NCBI GenBank assembly: GCA_963969495.1
Contig: OZ018331.1
Span: forward strand, 147,914,387-147,978,386
Direction of reading: 5' to 3'
From: Ceratothoa steindachneri
Lineage: Eukaryota; Arthropoda; Malacostraca; Isopoda; Cymothoidae
DNA: 64,000 bases
Of the stretch, positions 9,800-19,934 are shown one piece after another (the first letter of the stretch is position 1; each line of letters begins with the position of its first letter). The position numbers and the translations under genes are program-made. The notes under the pieces were generated by a model. That model saw nothing but the letters and a program-made list of their open reading frames with translations, did no database searches and was not told the origin of the DNA.

Positions 9800-12586
9800 T
9801 TGAAATGTATATATTCAAATGTTCGTAGCTTAAAAAATAAACTTGCCGAAATAAAAGCCGTAATTCTAGAGGGAGACTACGATCTCGTATTCTTAAGCGA
9901 GACTTGGATAGATACACATTCGGGGATCAGTGTTTGCGAATTTGATATACCAGGTTATAAAATTCATTATACAAATAGACAAACTGGTAGAGGAGGGGGC
10001 GTATTAGTGTATATAAAAGATGACTTAAGCGCTATAACGATCGACTCGTCTACGGCAGATATGAGAAGTGAGGCCTTATTAATCCAATTATGTTGTAATG
10101 CAAAATATAAAATTAATTTAGCCGTCATATATCGTCCTCCATCGCAAATAGAAAGAGAAGATGCTGCACTCTTTGATATGCTTTCATCTTGGGTTAGAAA
10201 AGGAACCACATTAGTCTGCGGCGATTTTAACTATCCAAACGTTAATTATAGTAACCTAACGTCAAATAAAGCTGGGGAGAGACTACTAAACTTCATTCTG
10301 GAGAATTTCCTCGTTCAAAAAGTGGAGGAACCAACTCGTGATAATAATATCCTCGATTTAATCATGGCGACCGACGAGTCATTGGTAGAAAATGTTTGTG
10401 TAGGAGAGCATTTAGCCTCGAGTGACCATAATGCGATTAGATTCGTGGTTAACACGTGTGTAGATGTAAAAATTAGTACACAGCTCATGCCACGTTTTGG
10501 TAGCTGTGATTTTGATACTTTTCGCGAAAGGATTAAGGATGTAGACTGGGGAATGCGCTTCGAGAATAGGTCGGTAGGAGAAATGTACACTGAGCTTCGG
10601 CGTACACTCCTTAGTGTAAATTTCGACTTAGTAAAGTATGTGCGCCGTAAGAGCGGGAAGTCGATGAGAGCGCCGTGGGTTAGCCCACTCATATTAAGCT
10701 TAATTAAGGACCGAAATAGAAAATTTCAAATACATAAGAACAACGAGTCATTTATAAGTCGGCAAAATTACATAGATTCTCGAAGAGAAGTTAAACGGGC
10801 GGTTAGAGATGCGAAGCGGAAATATGAAATAAAACTGGCGAAGGATTCAAAGAAGGAACCGAAACGGTTTTACGGCTATGTAAACAGTAGGAAACCCTTA
10901 AAAGGTTCAATAGGGCCGATTAAAGACAAAGATGGTCGTTTGACGGAAATTCCGGCGGAAATGTCTAAAATTTTAAATGAACATTTCACAAGCGTCTTTA
11001 CTATTGAAGATTCGTCCGAATTAGGATCGTTAGTTGAAGAAGTAGATAATAGTGATATTTGCATATCCGATATAACGGTTAATGAAGTGGAAATTCTTAA
11101 ATATATTAACCTGATGAAAAAGTCGAAATCACTCGGGCCCGATGGCGTTTACCCCACTCATTTAAAAGAACTTAAGAATGAGCTTGCGAAGCCGTTGCGT
11201 GCAATTTTCAATCGCTCATTAGAAGATGGCGTAGTCCCTGTAGACTTCAAGCGTGCAAACGTTACACCAATATTTAAGAATGGGAATAGATACGAAGCAA
11301 CGAATTTTCGTCCTATTAGTCTAACTTCGGTAGTTGGAAAGCTTTTAGAATCGGTAATTAGAGATAGAATAGTGTGCCACCTCGAGGTAAATAATCTGAT
11401 TAAAGATTCCCAACATGGGTTTAGGCGGGCGAGATCGTGCTTGACAAATTTGCTCGAATTCTTCCATAAAATGATTTGCGTTTACGACGAAAGCAAAGCT
11501 GTAGATGTAATCTATCTAGACTTTAAAAAGGCGTTTGACACCGTTCCGCACGAGAGATTATTAATGAAAGTTAAAGCAGTCGGTGTGAAGGGTAAGATAT
11601 TAAATTGGATTAGAAATTGGCTGAAGGATCGTTCGCAGCGAGTAGTTATAAATGGTGAATGTTCAGATTGGGTCAACGTCAGTAGTGGAGTGCCACAAGG
11701 CTCCGTTCTTGGCCCATTATTGTTTCTAATATATATAAACGATTTGGATAATGGCGTATTTAGTACGATTTCTAAATTTGCTGACGACACGAAGCTGGGC
11801 AACCGTGCCTATGTAAGATCGGATGTAGAAAAATTACAAAAGGACCTAAACTTGATTGTCAGATGGGCGGATAAGTGGCAAATGCAGTTTAATTTAAGTA
11901 AATGTAAGGTGATGCATTTGGGTTGCCATAATTTGAGGGTAGAGTATACCATGAAAGGCCAGGTCCTCGACGTAGTTAAATTGGAAAAAGACCTGGGAGT
12001 TTTAGTCTCGGATGACTTCAAAGTCACGAAACAATTCGCGGATGCATGTAAAAAAGCAAATCGTGTGCTGGGTTATATCGCGCGTAATTTCACGTTCAAA
12101 TCCAAAGAGATAATTTTACCATTGTATAAATCACTTGTGCGTCCACTGCTCGAATATGCGGTTCAATTTTGGGCTCCATACTTAAACAAAGATATCGCGC
12201 AATTAGAAAGAGTGCAGCGTAGGGCTACAAAATTAATTCCCGAGCTGAGAAACAGGCCCTATGAGGAAAGACTCAGGGCATTAGATTTGCCATCTCTCGA
12301 AGGCAGAAGATTACGTGGCCAGCTAATTGAAGTATTTAAAATATTGAAAGGATTTTCAAACGTTGATTATAGGAATTTGTTCGAATTGGATCATAGGGGA
12401 AATACTCGGCAACACGGATTAAAATTAGTGAACAAGCGATTTAACACTAGTATAGCCCAAAACTATTTTACGTTTAAAATTACTCAAATTTGGAATAGGC
12501 TACCCACCCACGTAGTGGATAGTAGGTCGGTAAATATGTTTAAAAACCGTCTCGACGCGCACTTAAATAGTATAAATATAACGTAG
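9800..12586 (+). CDS. CR1 LINE ORF2: APE-type endonuclease and reverse transcriptase
   Basis: The 928-codon uninterrupted frame is listed from a TTG; the frame is open back to 9725 and lacks an early ATG. The N-terminal domain is an apurinic-like endonuclease: SNVRSL (Asn about 7), SETW (Glu 34), YRPPS, CGDFN, and SSDH (Asp 209/His 210). The central RT domain has SLGPDG, NFRPISL, QHGFR, YLDFKKAFD (catalytic Asp about 574), SSGVPQGSVLGP and FADD (Asp 662/663). The C-terminal region ends with the RRLRGQLIEVFK block typical of CR1. The protein would nick target DNA and prime reverse transcription on it. All catalytic motifs appear intact, making this the only apparently competent coding sequence in the window. 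The first in-frame ATG (codon 88) lies beyond the endonuclease Asn and Glu, so it is an unlikely start. Confidence 0.93.
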   Translation: MKCIYSNVRSLKNKLAEIKAVILEGDYDLVFLSETWIDTHSGISVCEFDIPGYKIHYTNRQTGRGGGVLVYIKDDLSAITIDSSTADMRSEALLIQLCCNAKYKINLAVIYRPPSQIEREDAALFDMLSSWVRKGTTLVCGDFNYPNVNYSNLTSNKAGERLLNFILENFLVQKVEEPTRDNNILDLIMATDESLVENVCVGEHLASSDHNAIRFVVNTCVDVKISTQLMPRFGSCDFDTFRERIKDVDWGMRFENRSVGEMYTELRRTLLSVNFDLVKYVRRKSGKSMRAPWVSPLILSLIKDRNRKFQIHKNNESFISRQNYIDSRREVKRAVRDAKRKYEIKLAKDSKKEPKRFYGYVNSRKPLKGSIGPIKDKDGRLTEIPAEMSKILNEHFTSVFTIEDSSELGSLVEEVDNSDICISDITVNEVEILKYINLMKKSKSLGPDGVYPTHLKELKNELAKPLRAIFNRSLEDGVVPVDFKRANVTPIFKNGNRYEATNFRPISLTSVVGKLLESVIRDRIVCHLEVNNLIKDSQHGFRRARSCLTNLLEFFHKMICVYDESKAVDVIYLDFKKAFDTVPHERLLMKVKAVGVKGKILNWIRNWLKDRSQRVVINGECSDWVNVSSGVPQGSVLGPLLFLIYINDLDNGVFSTISKFADDTKLGNRAYVRSDVEKLQKDLNLIVRWADKWQMQFNLSKCKVMHLGCHNLRVEYTMKGQVLDVVKLEKDLGVLVSDDFKVTKQFADACKKANRVLGYIARNFTFKSKEIILPLYKSLVRPLLEYAVQFWAPYLNKDIAQLERVQRRATKLIPELRNRPYEERLRALDLPSLEGRRLRGQLIEVFKILKGFSNVDYRNLFELDHRGNTRQHGLKLVNKRFNTSIAQNYFTFKITQIWNRLPTHVVDSRSVNMFKNRLDAHLNSINIT

Positions 12587-13017
12587 TCTGAGCACAGTAA
12601 ATAATAACGTCTTTGCAAAAGGAGTTTGGAGCGGAGGAACAACGAGAGTAAAAATGATGACTAAAAATGATGCCAGCGATTTCTCTTGCATGTGTAGTTT
12701 AGATATCCATTTTCTTTTCCGCCTATCCTATAACTAGATTTTCACCACTAGCAGTCGAGGGCTGCGGAAGTTGAGAAGAAAAACTTTCTATCACCCCCCC
12801 TTAGGTTGAAGTAGTTAATATGCCTGACATTGTACACATGTAGATAAGTGTGTACAGTAGATTATATATTAAAAAAAAAAAAAAAAAATATAGCATGTTA
12901 GAGATACACTCGTAGATAAGTGTGTATCGTAGTTTCGGATGTAGTGTAGCGGACTAGCCTCGAGCGGACCTTAGGGTCTTTGTTGGTCCTAGATTCTGTA
13001 GTTCTGTAGTTCTGTAG
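12587..13017 (+). other. CR1 3' UTR with paired hairpins and octamer terminus
   Basis: Two similar stem-loops share the loop core GTAGATAAG: a perfect 8-bp stem TGTACACA/TGTGTACA at 12831-12856, and a 7-bp stem GATACAC/GTGTATC at 12903-12928. They are separated by an A-rich tract (about 12870-12889). The 3' end is three direct copies of TTCTGTAG (12994-13017). CR1-type RTs recognise 3' structure and terminal repeats, so these are candidates for the template-recognition signal. That role is inferred. Confidence 0.6.
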
Positions 13018-14588
13018 ATATATCTCTTCTTTTTTACCCTATCCACTACATATATCTCTTCTTCTTAACCTTATCCACTAAATGTATTTATTTTTTTTTA
13101 CCTTATGCACTAGATATATCTCTTCTTTTTTACTTTAACCACTACATATAGCTCTTCTTCTTTTCTTTATCCACTACATGTATCTCTTCTTTTTAACTCT
13201 TTGCACCAAATATATATCTTATTTTTTACCTTATCCACTACATGTATCGCTTCTTTTTTACCTTATCCACTACAGACATCTTTTCTTTTTTACCCTATCC
13301 ACTACATATATCTCTTCTTCTTAACCTTATCCACCTAAATGTATTTCTTCTTTTTTACCTTATGCACTAGATATATCTCTTCTTTTTTACTTTAACCACT
13401 ACATATAGCTCTTCTTCTTTTCTTTATCCACTACATGTATCTCTTCTTTTTATCTCTCTGCACTAAATATATATCTTATTTTTTACCTTATCCACTACAT
13501 GTATCTCTTCTTTTTAACCTTATCCGATACATATATCTCTTCTTTTTTACATCATCTACTAGATATATCTCTTCTTCTTTACTTTATCCACTACATGTAT
13601 CTCGTCTTTTTACCTTATCCATTACTCATATCTCTTTTTTTTACCTTACCCACTACACGAATCTCTTCTTTTTTTACCTTACCCACTACTTGTATCTCTT
13701 CTTTTTTACCTTACCCACTACTTGAATCTTTTCTTCTTTACCTTATCCACTACATATATCTCTTTTTTTTTCTTATGCACTACCTATATTTCTTCTTTTC
13801 TACTTTATCCACTACATATCTCTCTTTGTTTTTACCTTATTCACTACATATATCTCTACTTTCTTCTCATGCTCCACATATATCTTTAGTTTATACCTTA
13901 TCCACTACATATATCTCTTCTTTTTTTACCTAATGTACTACATATATCTCCTTTTGTTTATCTTATCCACTACAAATATCTCTTCTTTTTTACCTTACCC
14001 ACTACTTGTATCTCTTCATTTTTACCTTATGCACTACTTGAATCTCTTTTTTTTTACCTTATCCACTACATATATCTCTTCTTCTTTACGTTATCCACTA
14101 CATGTATCTGGTCTTTTTTACCTTATCTACTACTCATATCTCTTCTTTTTTACCTTACCTAACAGTTGAATCTCTTCTTTTTTACTTTACCCACTACATA
14201 TATCTCTTCTTTTTTACCTTATCCACTACATATATCTCTTCTTTTTTCCCTCCTCCACTACATATATCTTTTCTTTTTACCTCATCCAGTACATATATCT
14301 CTTCTTCTTAACCTTATTCACTACATGTATCTCTTCTTTTTTACCTTATTTACTACATATATCTCTTCTTTATTACCTTATCCACTGCATGTATCTCTTT
14401 TTTTATCTCATCCACTACATGTAACTCTTCTTTTTTACCTTATGCACCAAATATATATCTTATTTTTTACCTTATCCACTACATGTATCGCTTCTTTTTT
14501 ACCTTATCCAATACATATTTGTCTTCCTTTTCACCCTATCCACTACATATATCTCTTCTTTTTTACCTTATCCACTACATATAGGCAT
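13018..14588 (+). repeat. 32-bp pyrimidine-rich satellite, block 3
   Basis: The same 32-bp array resumes right after the CR1 3' octamers and continues until it decays into CTTTTTTTTCTTTTTT near 14590. It shares diagnostic variants with the other blocks, for example CTAACAGTTGAATC at 14159, also at 5808 and 8605. A segment around 13080-13230 is nearly repeated at 13320-13480, about 240 bp apart. Confidence 0.93.
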
Positions 14589-15299
14589 CTCTTTTTTTTC
14601 TTTTTTCTTCCCCCCATATATTCTTTTCGGTGTGCGAATTCTCCTGTTTTTCTACCGCTATTCGTTCTTTTATTTTATCACTTCGTCTTTCCTTTACTCC
14701 AGTTGATCGATGTCCCAACAACAACTCCCATTATTTTATTTTTCTCTTTTTTTCTTCAATTTATTTGGCGTTTTATTTCTTATTCTTTTTATTCGTTTTT
14801 CTGTTTGTCGGTTCTACTCAACATTATTCTTACATTTATTCCTTATTTACTTCAACTCCTTTCTGTTTTCCAACCCCACAGGGGTTCTGTCTAATTCGGG
14901 GGGTACGGGTATCATAAGGGCTTGCATGTCCCCCTGGTATAACCCAGTACCGACCGCTCAGCAGGAGGCAAGGCTCCGTTTCTTAACTGTAACCACTTGT
15001 GGGAAAAGAGAAAAAGAATAGTGGGGGTCATTCATTCCCAAGTGGAGATAACACGCCCATCCCACCTGGATTCAACCTTGGTGTGGTACCACGACACTTG
15101 GTTGTAATACTGGTTGTGGTTAAGTTGCAATTGAACCTGCACCTTCTAGCTGTTGCATGGGCCGCTAAGGGGTGCTATTAAAATTCTCCTAGCATGCAAC
15201 GGCCTCACCCCACTCTAATCCCTCTATGCAAGGGGTAGGATCTAAGCTTTCTCTTTTAATCCCTAAGGGCGCAGGGGGCACAAATGGAGATGTAAACAA
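14589..15299. other. Transition region, no recognised gene
   Basis: Pyrimidine-rich to about 14870, then about 430 bp of mixed-composition, GC-richer sequence (14880-15300). The latter is not low complexity, but I cannot relate it to a known family. Short open stretches lack recognisable domains. Confidence 0.4.
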
Positions 15300-17420
15300 C
15301 AACACCCTTTCAAGCTTTATTCCTTTCATCCTTTACCTATTTTTTCCATTTTTCTATTTTTTACGATTCATTTTTCTTTCATTCACTTCATTCCTCTCCT
15401 TCCTTACTATTGTGACTTAGTTTTACATTCTTTCATTCACTCCCTTAGCCTTCTGCACTCCCCCGTCCCCTATTCCCTAAGCCTTGTTTACTCCATTTCT
15501 TTTTCTTCATTTCTCATTCCTCTTTTGTTTCAAATTATCTCCCTTATTATCATTTATCTCGAAACCTTTTACTTTTTCTTTCATCCCTTCCTTCTTTCAT
15601 TCAGCTCTTTCACCATTCTAAACTTATCTTCTACAATCCTTTCCTTCGTTCTATATTCTCCCCCATTCGTTGTTTATTTATCTCATTCTCTTCATTCCTT
15701 TAATTTTGCGTCCTCACTACTGCCACACATTCTTTCATTCAGTCAACCTCACCTTCTTCTCGCCCTGATTTACTTCATCCACACCCTCCTTTCTATTTTA
15801 TGATTCCATTTAACAGCGTTTGTCCTTATTTCCTCTACTCTTTCCTTTGTTTCTTCATTCTTTCTTTTAGCCCTTTTCACCATTCCAAGCTTTATTCAAT
15901 TCGTTCTTTGCCTTGAATTTTTTTTTTTTAATTCGTTTAATTTTTGTCTCATTACTCTCCATTTGCTTATTTTTTCTTTATTCCTTGTATTTATTTGTTC
16001 ATTGTTGCCATTCCTTCATTTTCTCATTCCCTTCATTCCTTCATTTTTTCTCATTCCTTCATTTTTCTCATTAGACACACGCCTTAATTTTTTCATTCCC
16101 TCCATTCCTTCATTTTTGATCATTCCATCCATTCCTTCATTTTCTCATTCTCTTCATTCCTTGATTTTTCTTATTCCATCCATTCCTTCATTTATTCTCA
16201 TTCCATCCATTCCTTCATTTATTCTCATTCCTTCATTCCGTCATTCCTTGATTTTTCTCATACCCCTATTCCTTCATTTTTTTTCATCATTACGTCTATT
16301 CCTTCATTTTTGATCATTCCTTTATTTTCTCAGTCCCTCAATTCCTTCATTTTTTCTCATTCCTTCCATTCATTCATTTTTCTCATTCCTCCCATTCGTT
16401 CATTTTTGTCATTCTCTCTTCTTTTATTGTTCTCATTCCCCCTCCATTCCTTCAATTTTCGCATTCTCTGCATTTAATCATTTGTTTGCATTCTCTTAAT
16501 TCCTTCATTTTCTCATTACCGCCATTCCTTCACTTTTCTGATTCCCTGCATTCCCTTATCGTTTCTGATTCCTAAATTTTCTCATTACTCTCGTTCCTTC
16601 ATTTTTCTCATTCCGTCCATTCCTTCATTTTTATCATTCCGTCCATTTCTTCATTTTATTATTTTCTCATTCCATCCATTCCTCTATGTTGCTTCATTTT
16701 CTCATTCCATTCATTCCTTCATTTAATCCTTCCTCCATTCCTTCATTTTTTCTCATTTCCTCCATTTATTCATTTTTACTCATTACATCCATTCCTTCAT
16801 TTTTTCTTATCCTTGCATTCCTTCATTTTTTCTCATTCAATTCATTCCTTCAATTTTTCTCATTCCTTCATTTTCTCATTCCCTCTATTCATTCATTATT
16901 CTCATTCTCTCTATTCTCTCATCATTCTCATCCCCCCCTCTATTCCTTCATTTTTTCGCATTCTCTGCATTTCATCATTTGTTTGCATTCTCTCCATTTT
17001 TTTCTCATTCCTTCATTTTCTCATTACTCTCATTCCTTCATTTTCTCATTCCATCCATTCTTTCATTTTTTCATTCCCTCTATTCTTTCATTTTTATCAT
17101 TCCCTCCATTCCTTCATTTTTTCTCATTCCCTCCATTCCTTCGCTTTTTCTCATTCCCTCCATTCCTTCATTTTTCTCATTCCCTCTATTCCTTCATTTT
17201 TTCTCATTCTCTGCATTTCTTCATTTTATCACATTCTCTCCATTCCTTATTTTTTCGCATTCTTTCTATTCCTTTATTTTTATAATTCTTTCCATTCCTT
17301 TATTTTTATCATTCCCTCCATTCCTTCATTTTTTCTCATTCCCTCCATTCCTTCGCTTTTTCTCATTCCCTCCATTCCTTCATTTTTCTCATTCCCTCCA
17401 TTCCTTCATTTTTTTATAAT
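15300..17420 (+). repeat. Degenerate CATTCCTTCATTTTTCTC minisatellite
   Basis: From about 15300 the plus strand is nearly pure pyrimidine plus A. By about 16000 it becomes an irregular tandem repeat of roughly 26 bp with the core CATTCCTTCATTTTTCTC. The most regular part is 17090-17410, where CATTCCCTC alternates with the core. Frames such as 16813-17598 are open only because of this composition and would encode Ser/Phe/His-rich low-complexity peptide. Confidence 0.85.
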
Positions 17421-17486
17421 CTGTCCTACCTTTACCTATCTACTCCTTCTTTCCTTCAGTCTATTCCTGCCATATTGCAAGTGCTC

Positions 17487-17504
17487 CTCTGGCGCTCGCC
17501 AGAG
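17487..17504. repeat. Perfect 8-bp hairpin CTCTGGCG/CGCCAGAG
   Basis: An 8-bp inverted repeat with a 2-base spacer sits where the minisatellite gives way to GC-richer DNA. No T-run follows, and in a eukaryote a terminator role is not implied. Confidence 0.5.
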
Positions 17505-17536
17505 CGTTCCCAGGCGATTAATCCACGGGAAGGGGT

Positions 17537-17650
17537 CACGAGTAACACTAAGTTCCTGTCCAGGATCTCGATTACTCCAGGGGGAGGGGGTGTCATGAGT
17601 AACATTAAGTTCCTGTCCAGGATTTCGAACCCAGACACCCCTGGGGGGAA
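17537..17650 (+). repeat. 57-bp direct tandem duplication
   Basis: Two diverged copies of a segment containing AAGTTCCTGTCCAGGAT are offset by 57 bp (AGTAACA at 17541 and 17598). The copies differ by several substitutions and end in G-rich runs. Confidence 0.7.
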
Positions 17651-18242
17651 ATCCTGGGATCCGAGCAATCTTGGACTCGGATCAAGAGCCCAGATTCGCA
17701 AATATCCACGAAAAAGTTCGTGAGATCATAGGTATTTTAAGACCATCCTGGGGCTGGGGGGCTTGATGGGGGGGGGAGGGGTATTTGCAGCTACCGTGGG
17801 GAGTTGGGGGTTTATTACTTAATGGGGAGGGGATTTAAGTTCTTACTTGGAGGTCAAAGAGTGACCTGAAATACTGTTTTTCTTCCAGGAAACCGAGGGT
17901 CGGGGTTAGCAAAAATCGCTATGACACTGACGGAATCGTTATTGTTGTCTTTCTCAGTGTCTTAATTATTGCCTTTATTGTTTCCCATCTTTATCCTCAT
18001 TATTTCCTTTCTACGTGACGATGGCTACGCTCGGAAATGCCGCCTTTGGCCTCTTCCGAGAGATAAAGTGTCATTGAATGCGGCGGGGGGGGGGGGGTTG
18101 AGCCCCGCGACAAAGGGGTGAGCTCCGAGGCGCCTCCTTCGTGTCGGACTCGGCTCTTTTTACCCTCTTGTTTTTTGTATTTTCTCCGCCCTTGGGGGAG
18201 ACGGGGGATTCCTCCAGGGCTGGGGGGGGGGAGAGTTTGGGC
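17651..18242. other. G-rich non-coding region
   Basis: Contains several G homopolymers, notably at 17759-17780 and a 12-14 base run near 18085. No gene or TE signature is visible. G runs may form quadruplexes. Confidence 0.4.
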
Positions 18243-19055
18243 ATATCAGTGTTTAAAGAAGTTTATTCTTCTTCTTCTTCCTCCCTTCTACTTCTTCTTC
18301 TTCTTCTTCTTCTTCTTTTTTATTCTTCTTCTTGTTCCTATTTTATTCTACTTCATCATACACTTCCTCTTTCTGCTCCTTTTCCTATCTTTCTTCTTCT
18401 TCCTCCTCCCTTTTTATCCTTCTTATTTTTCTTCTTCTTATCTTGTTTTTCTTCTTTTTCCTCTTCTTTTTCTGTCTTGTCTCTTCTTATTACTGTTCTT
18501 CTTTACTTCATCATCGTCTTCTTCCTTCTTTTCCCTTTCATCATCGTCTTCTTCTTTCTTTTCACCTTCCTATCCTTCTTCTTCCTTTTCTTTTCTTTCT
18601 CTTCTTAATCTTCCTTTTTAAATTTTTCTTCTAATTTATAATCCCCTTATCCTTATTATTATTATTTTTCTCTTTTCTTACTCCTATTATTCTTCCTTCT
18701 CTCTTTCCTCATAAACTCTTCTTTATTCTCACCTTCCTATACTTCTTATTCATTTTTCTCATTTCTCTCCTTCTTCCTCATACTCCCCTACTTATCATTC
18801 TACTTTTTTCTAATTTCTCTTCTTCCTCTTCTTTCTTTTCTTATTCCTTTTTTCCTATTCTTCTTCTTATTTATCATCCACTGCTTCTTATTTCTCTTAA
18901 AATTCCTCCTCTTCTTCTTCCTACTCTCTTTCCTTATCCTCTTCTTCTTTCTTCTCACCACCCTATCATTCTTCTTCCTTTTTCTTATTTCTTTTCTCTC
19001 CTTATTCCTCTTTTTCCAATTCTTCTTTCTACTTTTCTTCTTTTATCGATGTTGC
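18243..19055 (+). repeat. (CTT)n-type polypyrimidine tract
   Basis: An 0.8-kb stretch of nearly uninterrupted C and T with scattered A, dominated by CTT/TTC triplets. Frames through it encode Ser/Phe/Leu homopolymeric peptide and are not genes. Confidence 0.9.
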
Positions 19056-19137
19056 GCCCCTCGTTGGGCCCTGGGGTAGTTTTTAGGTTCTGCCTCATTG
19101 GCTGTTGCCCTCCAACGGCTCGCCTTCATTCAATCTG

Positions 19138-19625
19138 ATGAAAATAATAAGAATAATAATTATGATAAGAATAATAATAATAATAAGACTAATAATAATA
19201 ATAATAATAATAAGACTAATTATAATAGGAAGAAGAATAAGAATAATAAAAAGAAGAATAATAGGAATAATAATAATAATAATAAGACTAATAATAATAA
19301 GAATAATAATAATAATAAGTAAGAATAATAATAAGAGGAATAATAAGAATAAGAATAAGAATACTAAGAAGAAGAATAAGAATAATAAGAATAATAATAA
19401 TAATATTAAGAATAATAATAATATTAAGAATAATAATAAAAAATAATAATAATAATAATAATAATAAATAATAATAATAATAATATGAATAATAATAGTA
19501 AGAATAATAATAAGAAGAATAATAAGAAGAAGGATAATAAGAATAATAATAATAAGAAGAAGAATAATAAGAAAAATAATAATAATAATAATAATAATAA
19601 GAAGAAGAAGAAGAAGAAGAAGAAT
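19138..19625 (+). repeat. (AAT)n/(AAG)n polypurine-type microsatellite
   Basis: About 490 bp made almost entirely of AAT and AAG triplets, a compound microsatellite. The strand bias is opposite to the flanking CTT tracts, separated from the upstream one by about 80 bp of complex sequence (19056-19137). Confidence 0.95.
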
Positions 19626-19734
19626 TTATATATTTCCTCTTCCTCTTTCTATTTTTACTCCTCTTCATATTCTTCTTCTTCCTTTCTTATACTTCTTCTT
19701 TTTCCTATTCTCCTCCTACTTCATCATCCTTTCT
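19626..19734 (+). repeat. Polypyrimidine tract up to the assembly gap
   Basis: CTT/TCC-rich sequence that runs directly into the N block; the strand bias returns to pyrimidine. Confidence 0.85.
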
Positions 19735-19934
19735 NNNNNNNNNNNNNNNNNNNNNNNNNNNNNNNNNNNNNNNNNNNNNNNNNNNNNNNNNNNNNNNNNN
19801 NNNNNNNNNNNNNNNNNNNNNNNNNNNNNNNNNNNNNNNNNNNNNNNNNNNNNNNNNNNNNNNNNNNNNNNNNNNNNNNNNNNNNNNNNNNNNNNNNNNN
19901 NNNNNNNNNNNNNNNNNNNNNNNNNNNNNNNNNN
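19735..19934. other. Assembly gap (200 N)
   Basis: Exactly 200 unknown bases inside a low-complexity region. The round number suggests a placeholder, so the true length is unknown. Confidence 0.99.

Larger units (their letters stand above)
9528..13017 (+). mobile_element. CR1-clade LINE, nearly complete, 5' truncated in ORF1
   Basis: The insertion replaces part of one satellite unit. The left flank ends ...ACCTTATGC at 9527 and the right flank resumes with ATATATCTCTTCTT at 13018. Order within the element: C-terminus of ORF1 (9528-9791), ORF2 (endonuclease plus RT), a 3' UTR of about 430 bp, and three tandem copies of the octamer TTCTGTAG at the 3' end. Octameric 3' terminal repeats instead of poly(A) are a CR1 hallmark. 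The long uninterrupted ORF2 indicates a young copy. No target-site duplication is evident, and a few satellite bases are lost at the junction. Confidence 0.9.

Noticed and set aside
9547..9917. Minus-strand frames of 66-83 codons
   Set aside because: Antisense shadows of the CR1 ORF1/ORF2 junction.
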